DNA of 11,223 bases from Proteobacteria bacterium SG_bin9 (lineage in GTDB: Bacteria; Pseudomonadota; Alphaproteobacteria; Rhizobiales; Xanthobacteraceae). Shown one piece after another: positions 5,878 through 11,223 of the stretch; within the stretch, counting starts at the first letter, position 1, and every line of letters begins with the position of its first letter. Position numbers and translations under genes: made by a program. Below the pieces are notes generated by a model, which worked only from the letters and a program-made list of their open reading frames with translations, did no database searches and had not been told where the DNA came from. The stretch spans positions 92,155 to 103,377 of the forward strand of contig LWDM01000060.1 in NCBI GenBank assembly GCA_002083525.1. The letters are read 5' to 3'.

Positions 5878-6953
5878 AGCTTGCCGCGCGCCGCAACCGG
5901 GAGCACGCCGACAATCTCGTCGCCGCGCACCATCACCACCTCGTCCGCCATGTTGACGACGACGCAGACATGGTTCGGCACGATCCGCACCACCTCGCCG
6001 ACATTCGGGCGGGTGTTGCTGCGCGCGAGATCGAGGAAGCCATGCTCCTCGGCGAAGCGGGCGATCTTGGCTTCCGGATGCTCGAGAATCTGGCCGAAGC
6101 CGTCGAGCCCGCCGCCGGGATCGGAGGTCAGCGTCTTCGATCCGGCATCGAGAATCCCCCGCTCGGGCGCCGCGCGGCTGACCACGGTGGAATAGACATG
6201 CAGCGCGCAGTCGTCCCAATCGGCGACGCCGGCCACGACCTGCATGCGGTCGTTATAGATGTAGGTGCCGGGCCGATGCTCGGTTGCGCCCTTCAGTTTC
6301 CCGACATTCGGCAAGTTCGGCGAGCCGCCGGTCGAGACGATGGTGGGCTCAAGTCCGGCAGCGCGCACACCGGCCAGCGCCTCGTCGTAGAACGTCTGCG
6401 CCTCCGGCCAGCCTTTCTCGGTCGGGTACATCAGAAAGCCCGCGAAGGTGAGCCCCGGCAACGCCGTGATCTGCTGTGCGAGCGCGATCGCTTCGCCCGG
6501 CGTCTCGACGCCGGCGCGCTTGCGGCCGGTGTCGCACTCGATCACGACTGCGAGCGGCCGTCCTGCGGCCCTTGCGGCTTGCGGCAATCCGGCGATGGTG
6601 ACGGGGTTGTCGGCGGCAACCGTCATCGTTGTCGTCTGCATCAGCTTGGCGAGCCGCGCCATCTTCTCCTCGCCGAGGATGTTGTAGCTGATCAGGATGT
6701 CGTCGATGCCGTCGGCGGCCATCACCTCGGCCTCACCGAGTTTCTGGCAGGTGATGCCCTGCGCGCCGGCCTTGATCTGCAGCTTTGCGAGATAGGGGCT
6801 CTTGTGCGTCTTGATGTGCGGGCGGTTCTTGACGCCGGCCTTGTCGCAGATCGCCTGCACGCGGGCGATGTTGCGCTCGACGCGATCCATGTCGATGACG
6901 AGGGCGGGGGTGCCATATTCTTTGGCGATTTTTGCGGCGAGCGGTGTGGTCAT
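5871..6953 (-). CDS. Fold-type III PLP enzyme, D-threonine aldolase / D-serine dehydratase family
   Basis: A 360-aa enzyme with an N-terminal alanine-racemase-like barrel and a C-terminal beta domain. The PLP-binding motif is RPHIKTHK at residues 44-51, with Lys48 the likely Schiff-base lysine. Other family marks are IECDTGRKRAGV (138-149), the phosphate-binding STGGSP (207-212), YIYND (231-235) and DAGSKTLTSD (269-278). The C-terminal metal pair appears as His328-x-Cys330 (PNHVC). His-x-Cys is the pair reported in eukaryotic D-serine dehydratase, whereas D-threonine aldolases are described with His-x-Asp. So D-serine or another D-beta-hydroxy amino acid is a reasonable substrate; annotation as D-threonine aldolase would be uncertain. 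The ATG at 6953 is chosen over an upstream extension that runs into the MCP terminator. GGAAA lies about 12 bases upstream. Confidence 0.88.
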   Translation of the reverse strand: MTTPLAAKIAKEYGTPALVIDMDRVERNIARVQAICDKAGVKNRPHIKTHKSPYLAKLQIKAGAQGITCQKLGEAEVMAADGIDDILISYNILGEEKMARLAKLMQTTTMTVAADNPVTIAGLPQAARAAGRPLAVVIECDTGRKRAGVETPGEAIALAQQITALPGLTFAGFLMYPTEKGWPEAQTFYDEALAGVRAAGLEPTIVSTGGSPNLPNVGKLKGATEHRPGTYIYNDRMQVVAGVADWDDCALHVYSTVVSRAAPERGILDAGSKTLTSDPGGGLDGFGQILEHPEAKIARFAEEHGFLDLARSNTRPNVGEVVRIVPNHVCVVVNMADEVVMVRGDEIVGVLPVAARGKLR

Positions 6954-6971
6954 TTCGATTGTTGTTTCCTT

Positions 6972-6990
6972 CGGCGGCGACCGGCCGCCG
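6972..6990 (-). other. GC-rich hairpin in the PLP-enzyme leader
   Basis: CGGCGG and CCGCCG form a perfect 6-bp inverted repeat around a 7-base loop, ending immediately before the GAAGGAAAC ribosome binding region of the PLP-enzyme gene. There is no T-run on either side. It could protect or modulate the leader; no specific function is claimed. Confidence 0.3.
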
Positions 6991-7016
6991 CGCGCCGCGG
7001 AAACTAACCGATCATG

Positions 7017-7047
7017 AAAAAGCGCGCCACCCTTGCGGATGGCGCGC
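7017..7047 (-). terminator. Intrinsic terminator of the membrane chemoreceptor gene
   Basis: Read on the minus strand, a perfect 8-bp GCGCGCCA / TGGCGCGC stem with further pairing in the loop is followed directly by five T residues (7021-7017). It sits 25 bp past the chemoreceptor stop codon. It separates that gene from the PLP-enzyme gene downstream on the same strand. Confidence 0.88.
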
Positions 7048-7071
7048 CAGTCTGGCTTACCGTGTTTCAGT

Positions 7072-8754
7072 CTAGGCAGCCCGCATGTTGCCAAGGAAGC
7101 GTTCCACCTCGCGTTTCAATCGCTGACTGTCGCCGGAGAGGCTTTGTGCGGCCTCGAGCACCCGCGCAGAAGCAACCCCGGTTTCGGCCGCGCCCTGGCT
7201 GACATCGCCAATGTTCTCAGCGACCGACCGGGACCGGTTGGCGGCATGCTGAACGTTGCGGGTGATTTCCTGGGTCGACACGTTCTGCCGTTCGACCGCG
7301 GTGGCAATGGCGGCGGATATCTCGGAGATCAGCGTGATCGTCGCGCCGATATCCTTGATGGCTGCAACCGATGCGTCGGTTGCGTTCTGCATGCCGACGA
7401 TCTGGGTGCCGATTTCTTCGGTGGCCTTGGCAGTTTGGGACGCCAGCGCCTTTACCTCCGACGCAACCACGGCAAAGCCGCGGCCTGCCTCGCCGGCGCG
7501 TGCGGCTTCGATCGTGGCATTCAGCGCCAACAGGTTGGTCTGCTCGGCGATCGCGTTGATCAGTTTGATGACGTCGCCGATCCGGATGGCTGATTGGGAG
7601 AGCTGAGCGATGTTGGCGTCGGTGTTTTCGGCCTTCTTCACGGCATCGATCGCGATCTGGGCTGCCTGCTGGACCTGGCGGCTGATCTCGTGCACGGACA
7701 CTGTGATCTGTTCGGTGGCGGTGGCGGCGATCTGGACATTGCCCGATACGTCCTGCGAGGCGTGAGCCGCGTCGCCGGAAATCTTGCCTGTTGCCTCCGC
7801 CGTCGCAGTCAGCTTGTTCGCAGCGGTTTCCAGTGCCGCCGAGGAGGAGGACAGGGAGTCCACCAATTCGCCGATCATGGACTCGAAGCCGTGAGTTATG
7901 CCGTCGATCCGCTGTGCGCGTTCGACCTTGGCCGCCGCCTCCGCAGCGGCGGCTTGATCGGCCGCTTGTTTGGCGACCAGCGTCGCCTTGAACACGCGAA
8001 GGGCGGTTGCCATCCGGCCGATTTCGGTGCGGCCCCCCTCACCACGGATATCGACGTCGAGCTCGCCGCGTCCCAGCGCGTGCATCGGCTCGACAATCGA
8101 CGTGATGCCGCGCGAGACGTCGCGCACGAGATAATAGGCAATCGCCGCCCCCAGAAGCGTAGCCAGCAGGAGACCGCCGACGACGATCTGAATGGCGAGG
8201 GTGTAGGATGCATTGCCGCGCGCGACCGCCGCGCTGGCGCCGTCCCGGTTGAGCTCACGCTCCTTGTTGAGCAGCTCGTCGGTCCGCGTGCTGAGGGGGA
8301 TCAGTTTGCCGGTGAACACTTCGCGGCCGGTGCCGAAATCCTGCTTGCGCGAGGCTGTGAGAACTTCCAGGCCGGCGGCCGCGTAGTCGTCCCAGACCTT
8401 GCGGAATTCGTTGTAGACTTTCAGATCGTCCGGAGATGACTTGAGTGCCTCATAGGCGCGGAATGTGATCTGGATACTCTTCTCCAGACTCTGGATGTTC
8501 TGTTCGACCTTGGCTTCGGTCGCGGGATCGTCCGCGAGCAGGTGATCGCGAACCGCGGTCTGATAACGCAGCAGCGTTCCTTGCATGTCGCCAAGCGCCA
8601 GAACGCTTTGCAGCCAGTTGGCCTGGACTTCGACAAGTTTCGAATTGATGTCGCGGATTTCCTTGAGCGACATCAGGCCCATGGCGGTCATCGCGATCAG
8701 CAGCACCGAGACAACCGTGATGATCTTGTCGCGGATGGAGAAAGTCGACAGCAT
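7072..8754 (-). CDS. Methyl-accepting chemotaxis protein, membrane-bound
   Basis: A 560-aa inner-membrane chemoreceptor. TM1 spans about residues 10-28. A helical periplasmic ligand-binding domain of the four-helix-bundle type covers about 30-183, and TM2 about 184-208. HAMP follows at roughly 209-262, with PMHALGRGELDVDI in its second half. The cytoplasmic signalling coiled coil ends in the tip AEQTNLLALNATIEAARAGE (403-422) followed by AGRGFAVVASEVKALA, the CheA/CheW contact region. The C terminus is FLGNMRAA, with no NWETF-like pentapeptide for CheR/CheB. The ligand is unknown. The ATG has GGAG six bases upstream. It is expected to work with Che proteins encoded elsewhere. Its signalling tip is very similar to that of the second chemoreceptor gene. 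Confidence 0.96.
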   Translation of the reverse strand: MLSTFSIRDKIITVVSVLLIAMTAMGLMSLKEIRDINSKLVEVQANWLQSVLALGDMQGTLLRYQTAVRDHLLADDPATEAKVEQNIQSLEKSIQITFRAYEALKSSPDDLKVYNEFRKVWDDYAAAGLEVLTASRKQDFGTGREVFTGKLIPLSTRTDELLNKERELNRDGASAAVARGNASYTLAIQIVVGGLLLATLLGAAIAYYLVRDVSRGITSIVEPMHALGRGELDVDIRGEGGRTEIGRMATALRVFKATLVAKQAADQAAAAEAAAKVERAQRIDGITHGFESMIGELVDSLSSSSAALETAANKLTATAEATGKISGDAAHASQDVSGNVQIAATATEQITVSVHEISRQVQQAAQIAIDAVKKAENTDANIAQLSQSAIRIGDVIKLINAIAEQTNLLALNATIEAARAGEAGRGFAVVASEVKALASQTAKATEEIGTQIVGMQNATDASVAAIKDIGATITLISEISAAIATAVERQNVSTQEITRNVQHAANRSRSVAENIGDVSQGAAETGVASARVLEAAQSLSGDSQRLKREVERFLGNMRAA

Positions 8755-9166
8755 CGTAGACTCCAGGGCGATCGTTGCGATCGACAGCCGTCCAGTGGTT
8801 GGGGAGCGATTTTTCTGAAGGTGCTGCGTGTGACCGAAGCCGGCATCGGTGCCGAGATTCGGAGCCCGAATAGTGTGCAGAATCGGTGAACTCCACGTTA
8901 AGCATCGATTGCTCGAGACGGGAGTCGTGTTGGTTGACTGTCTTGGCCGCTCACACCGCCATCATCGGCATGGTGAGAGGTAATAAGGTGCGCGGATTGG
9001 CTTTGCGTGGAGTTGCGCGGATCGCAGATGCGACAGCTGGCGTGATATCGCGTGCGGTGTTTCACCCGATGGGCGGCCGGAGCAAACGCTTCTGGTATTT
9101 CGGTACTTCTTGCGAGAAAGCTTCTGCAGCGCGAGCACGCGCCGCCCGGTGAAGCGATATCCCCCC
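8755..9166. other. 412-bp non-coding region upstream of the membrane chemoreceptor
   Basis: No frame here shows recognisable protein features. The short open frames (8886-9152 on +, 8898-9194 on -) have Arg/Ser/His-rich products and no good start context. The part nearest the chemoreceptor holds CGATCG-TTG-CGATCG (8769-8783), just upstream of the ribosome binding site, and the hairpin set at 8834-8871. No convincing promoter could be assigned. The lower-GC stretch between about 8880 and 9000 is the most likely promoter area. Nothing was seen in the remainder up to the terminator at 9167. Confidence 0.55.
8834..8871 (-). promoter_or_regulatory. Mutually exclusive hairpins upstream of the membrane chemoreceptor
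   Basis: CCGAA (8834-8838) pairs with TTCGG (8858-8862), enclosing a second stem, CGGCA / TGCCG (8841-8845 with 8850-8854). The same TTCGG, as ATTCGG (8857-8862), also pairs with CCGAAT (8866-8871) around AGC. Only one arrangement can form at once. The element lies about 80 bp upstream of the chemoreceptor ATG and could be in its leader or be an operator; the function is inferred. Confidence 0.3.
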
Positions 9167-9198
9167 AAAAAAAGACGGCGTGGAGCTCGCCCACGCCG
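9167..9198 (-). terminator. Intrinsic terminator of the soluble chemoreceptor gene
   Basis: On the minus strand, a perfect 8-bp CGGCGTGG / CCACGCCG stem with a 7-base loop is followed by TC and seven T residues (9173-9167). It lies 30 bp after the chemoreceptor stop and is a textbook Rho-independent terminator. It isolates the gene from the non-coding region downstream. Confidence 0.9.
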
Positions 9199-9227
9199 CC
9201 TTCCGGACCTCCGCTTGATGCGGCTGG

Positions 9228-10127
9228 TTACGCTGCCCGCACGTTGGTCAGGAAGTTCTCGACTTCCATCTTCAGGCGGGTGCTTTCGTTCGACAAGGTC
9301 TGCGCCGAGGACAGCACCTGCGACGAGGCCGAGCCGGTTTCGCCGGCGCCGCGGCTGACGTCGTTGATGTTCTCGGCAACCGCCGTCGACCGTTGCGCGG
9401 CGTGCTGGACGTTGCGGGCGATTTCCTGCGTCGCCGCGCCTTGCTCTTCCACGGCGGCCGCGATGGTCGAGGAAATCTCCGAGATCAGCGTGATGGTCGT
9501 GCTGATTTCCTTGATCGCGGTCACCGACGCTTCCGTCGCCGACTGCATGCCGGCGATCTGGGTGCCGATCTCTTCCGTTGCCTTCGAGGTCTGCGCGGCG
9601 AGCGCCTTCACCTCGGACGCGACCACCGCGAAGCCGCGGCCGGCGTCGCCGGCGCGGGCGGCCTCGATGGTGGCGTTGAGCGCCAGCAGGTTGGTCTGCC
9701 GCGCGATCGCATCGATGGTGCCGGAAAGGCCGGTCACCTGCTCCAGCACCGTGCGCACGCTGGCAAGGCGGCCTTCGATCCGTTCCACCGCCGCGATCAG
9801 GTCGCCGATATGGCGCACCGCGCCGCTGACGGTCTCGCTCGACTGCGCGATCCCCGAGCCGGCGTCGGTCGCCGCGCTCTGCGCATTGCGCGCCGCGACG
9901 TCGATCGCGCGGTTGGCCGACACCATGGTGGCGGCGGTCTGCTGCAGGCTCTTGAACTGCTCGGCTTGCTGGTCGAAGCGGTGGGTGACCTGGTCGAGGT
10001 TGCCGGCGATGTCCGCCATCTCGACGCCGAGGGTTCCGATCCGGTCGGCGAGCTCGGCGATCAGGCGGTCCTTGACGCCGTCCGCTTCCGCCTCGAGCCG
10101 GTAGGATTCCGATTGCTGGGCCTTCAC
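9228..10127 (-). CDS. Soluble methyl-accepting chemotaxis protein without sensor domain
   Basis: A 299-aa chemoreceptor with no TM segment, HAMP, PAS or other recognisable input domain. It consists of an N-terminal coiled-coil stretch (about 1-100) and the signalling hairpin, with the tip ARQTNLLALNATIEAARAGD at 142-161 followed by AGRGFAVVASEVKALA. The C terminus, FLTNVRAA, matches the ending of the membrane chemoreceptor, and no CheR-docking pentapeptide is seen. The frame is open far upstream to 10520, but that part overlaps mntH in antisense codon phase and does not look like protein. The GTG at 10127 has GAGGA six bases upstream and is the best start. The product should be cytoplasmic and may join the array through another receptor. 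A terminator-like hairpin lies just before its ribosome binding site. Confidence 0.9.
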   Translation of the reverse strand: MKAQQSESYRLEAEADGVKDRLIAELADRIGTLGVEMADIAGNLDQVTHRFDQQAEQFKSLQQTAATMVSANRAIDVAARNAQSAATDAGSGIAQSSETVSGAVRHIGDLIAAVERIEGRLASVRTVLEQVTGLSGTIDAIARQTNLLALNATIEAARAGDAGRGFAVVASEVKALAAQTSKATEEIGTQIAGMQSATEASVTAIKEISTTITLISEISSTIAAAVEEQGAATQEIARNVQHAAQRSTAVAENINDVSRGAGETGSASSQVLSSAQTLSNESTRLKMEVENFLTNVRAA

Positions 10128-10142
10128 GGCTCGTCCTCGCGC

Positions 10143-10178
10143 AAAAAAACACTGCCGCGGATGTCGAGCAACCGCAGC
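10143..10178 (-). terminator. Intrinsic terminator after mntH, in front of the soluble chemoreceptor
   Basis: On the minus strand, GCTGCGG (10178-10172) pairs with CCGCGGC (10160-10154) as a 7-bp stem with one G-T pair and an 11-base loop. AGTG and seven T residues (10149-10143) follow. It lies 62 bp after the mntH stop and ends 15 bases before the GTG of the soluble chemoreceptor, so any upstream transcript for that gene must cross it. Confidence 0.7.
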
Positions 10179-10204
10179 CTGATTGAAAGCCTGCGTCAAG
10201 TCGC

Positions 10205-10223
10205 GGTACTGCGCAATCGTACC
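10205..10223. promoter_or_regulatory. Inverted repeat between mntH and the soluble chemoreceptor
   Basis: GGTAC-N9-GTACC, a perfect 5-bp inverted repeat, contains an inner TGCGCA palindrome. On the minus strand it is followed a few bases later by TTGACG (10199-10194), a possible -35, but no matching -10 is evident. It is a candidate operator for the soluble chemoreceptor gene, at low certainty. Confidence 0.3.
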
Positions 10224-10240
10224 AAAGTGCAAGAAATGGC

Positions 10241-11223
10241 TCAGAGGAAACTGTACGCCAGCAGCCACAGATTGAGACCGACGATCACCGCCGCGATGAT
10301 CCAGGCGGCTGCCGCCAGCCAGCTTCTGTTGGCGAAGGCGCCCATGCGGCGCTGGTCGCTGGTGAAATTGACCAGCGGGATGACCGCGAACGGCAGCTGC
10401 AGGCTTAAGACCACCTGGCTCAGCACCAGCAACTGCCCGGTCGCGCTTTCGCTGAACAGCGCCATGGTGACGACGACGGGCACGATCGCGGCGAGGCGCG
10501 TCGCGATGCGCCGCAGCCACACCGGCAGCCGGATCGACAGAAACCCTTCCATCACGATCTGCCCGGCGAGGGTGCCGGTGACCGACGAATTCTGCCCGGC
10601 GGCCAGCAGCGCCAGCGCGAACAAGGTACCGGCCAGCGGCGCGCCCAGCATCGGCGAGAGCAGATGATAGGCTTCCTCGAGCCCGGCGACCTCGGTCTTG
10701 CCCTGGCTGTGGAAGGTCGCCGCCGCCAGGATCAGGATCGCGGCATTGACCAGGAGCGCGAAGCTGAGTGCAATCGTCGAATCGATGCCGGCGAAGCGGA
10801 TCGCCTCGCGCCGACCGGCGTGCGTGCGCGCGAACGGCTTCGCCTGCACGATCGCCGAGTGCAGATAGAGGTTATGCGGCATCACCGTCGCGCCAATGAT
10901 GCCGACCGCGACATAGAGCATGGCCGGATCGGTGACGATGCGCGTCTGCGGGATGAGGCCGCCCAGCAGATCGCTCAGCACCGGCCGCGCGAAGACGAGC
11001 TCGGCGACGAAGCAGCCGGCGATCACCATCAGCAGCCCGACGATGAGGACTTCCAGGCGGCGGCCGCGGTCCTGCACCAGGCCGAGGATGACGAGCGTCC
11101 CGACCGCCGCGATCGCGACGCCCCAGCCCAGCGAGACGCCGAACAGCAACTGCAGGGCGATGGCGGTGCCGAGCAGCTCGGCCAAATCGCAGGCGATGAT
11201 GGCGAGCTCGCACAGTGCCCACA
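10241..11223 (-). CDS. mntH: Nramp-family Mn2+/H+ symporter, 5' end outside window
   Basis: Inner-membrane proton-coupled divalent metal importer of the MntH/Nramp family. About 327 codons are visible and the frame runs off the right edge. TM1 with its DPGN metal motif, roughly the first 110 residues, is missing because of the window boundary rather than mutation. The visible part opens with LCELAIIACDLAELLGTAIA, the conserved TM3 region. It contains the TM6 metal-binding motif GATVMPHNLYLHSA (MPHN encoded at 10882-10871) and the later AAGQNSSVTGTLAGQIVMEG segment, and ends in a hydrophobic helix. Residues for metal binding in TM6 (Ala and Met of AxxMPH-type) are intact. TTG at 11185 would only be an internal codon. 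Regulation by Mur/MntR would be expected, but the promoter lies outside. Confidence 0.93.
   Translation of the reverse strand, partial: WALCELAIIACDLAELLGTAIALQLLFGVSLGWGVAIAAVGTLVILGLVQDRGRRLEVLIVGLLMVIAGCFVAELVFARPVLSDLLGGLIPQTRIVTDPAMLYVAVGIIGATVMPHNLYLHSAIVQAKPFARTHAGRREAIRFAGIDSTIALSFALLVNAAILILAAATFHSQGKTEVAGLEEAYHLLSPMLGAPLAGTLFALALLAAGQNSSVTGTLAGQIVMEGFLSIRLPVWLRRIATRLAAIVPVVVTMALFSESATGQLLVLSQVVLSLQLPFAVIPLVNFTSDQRRMGAFANRSWLAAAAWIIAAVIVGLNLWLLAYSFL

Noticed and set aside
5841..7007. 388-aa plus-strand open frame
   Set aside because: It is antisense to the PLP enzyme, with His/Arg/Asp-rich composition typical of GC-rich shadows and no family motif.
7594..8439. 281-aa plus-strand open frame
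   Set aside because: It is antisense to the membrane chemoreceptor and shows no domain.
8886..9194. Possible small genes in the 412-bp non-coding region (88 aa on +, 98 aa on -)
   Set aside because: Neither has a good ribosome binding site or protein-like composition. The minus frame overlaps the soluble-chemoreceptor terminator.
9393..10667. 424-aa plus-strand open frame
   Set aside because: It spans two real minus-strand genes (soluble chemoreceptor and mntH) and their terminator, with Arg/Gly/Asp-rich shadow composition.
1..11223. Search for a novel multi-gene defence, mobile or biosynthetic system
   Set aside because: All large genes belong to common families in ordinary arrangement, and no nuclease, toxin, integrase, reverse transcriptase or repeat-spacer array is present. 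Only regulatory elements and the small gene stand out.

Overview
The window reads as chromosomal DNA of a GC-rich alphaproteobacterium, most likely from the Bradyrhizobium / Rhodopseudomonas / Afipia group (Nitrobacteraceae). The basis is the strong G/C third-position bias, the run of alphaproteobacterial families (DUF1127, DUF1330, chemoreceptors ending in FLxN-x-RAA) and a CCCTCTCCC...GGGAGAGGG hairpin at the left edge of a type common between genes in that group. No organism can be named from sequence alone. No transposase, integrase, phage gene, CRISPR array, rRNA or tRNA was seen.

Layout. Positions 1-158 hold a REP-like hairpin and an unusual leader of repeated TGCAA words. It leads into aroC (chorismate synthase, 159-1244, +). 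Convergent with aroC, 2 bp away, is a two-gene minus-strand unit: a 10-TM EamA/DMT transporter (2551-1682) followed by a PaaI-type hotdog thioesterase (1663-1247). A LysR regulator (2639-3574, +) diverges from the transporter across an 87-bp region with several inverted repeats.

Next is a minus-strand set: an unannotated 61-aa small protein (4845-4660), a DUF1127 protein (4654-4415), a DUF1330 protein (4390-4103) and a single-domain globin (4003-3578). A second LysR gene (4963-5844, +) diverges from this set and carries an ATC-N9-GAT inverted repeat over its ribosome binding site. It converges on a fold-type III PLP enzyme of the D-threonine aldolase / D-serine dehydratase family (6953-5871, -).

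The right third is all minus strand: a membrane chemoreceptor (8754-7072), a 412-bp non-coding stretch, a short soluble chemoreceptor with no recognisable sensor domain (GTG start, 10127-9228), and the 3' part of mntH, an Nramp Mn2+/H+ symporter that continues past the window end. Three good intrinsic terminators lie here, one after each chemoreceptor and one after mntH.

How the genes may work together (inference). The first LysR is well placed to control the adjacent transporter-thioesterase pair. The small protein, DUF1127 and DUF1330 look co-transcribed, possibly with the globin. The two chemoreceptors share a very similar signalling tip and would feed the same kind of Che array. Nothing here amounts to a clear new multi-gene system. 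The most interesting signals are regulatory: the repeat array before aroC, inverted repeats over LysR start sites, a hairpin over the globin ribosome binding site, mutually exclusive hairpins before the membrane chemoreceptor, and a terminator-like element just before the soluble chemoreceptor.
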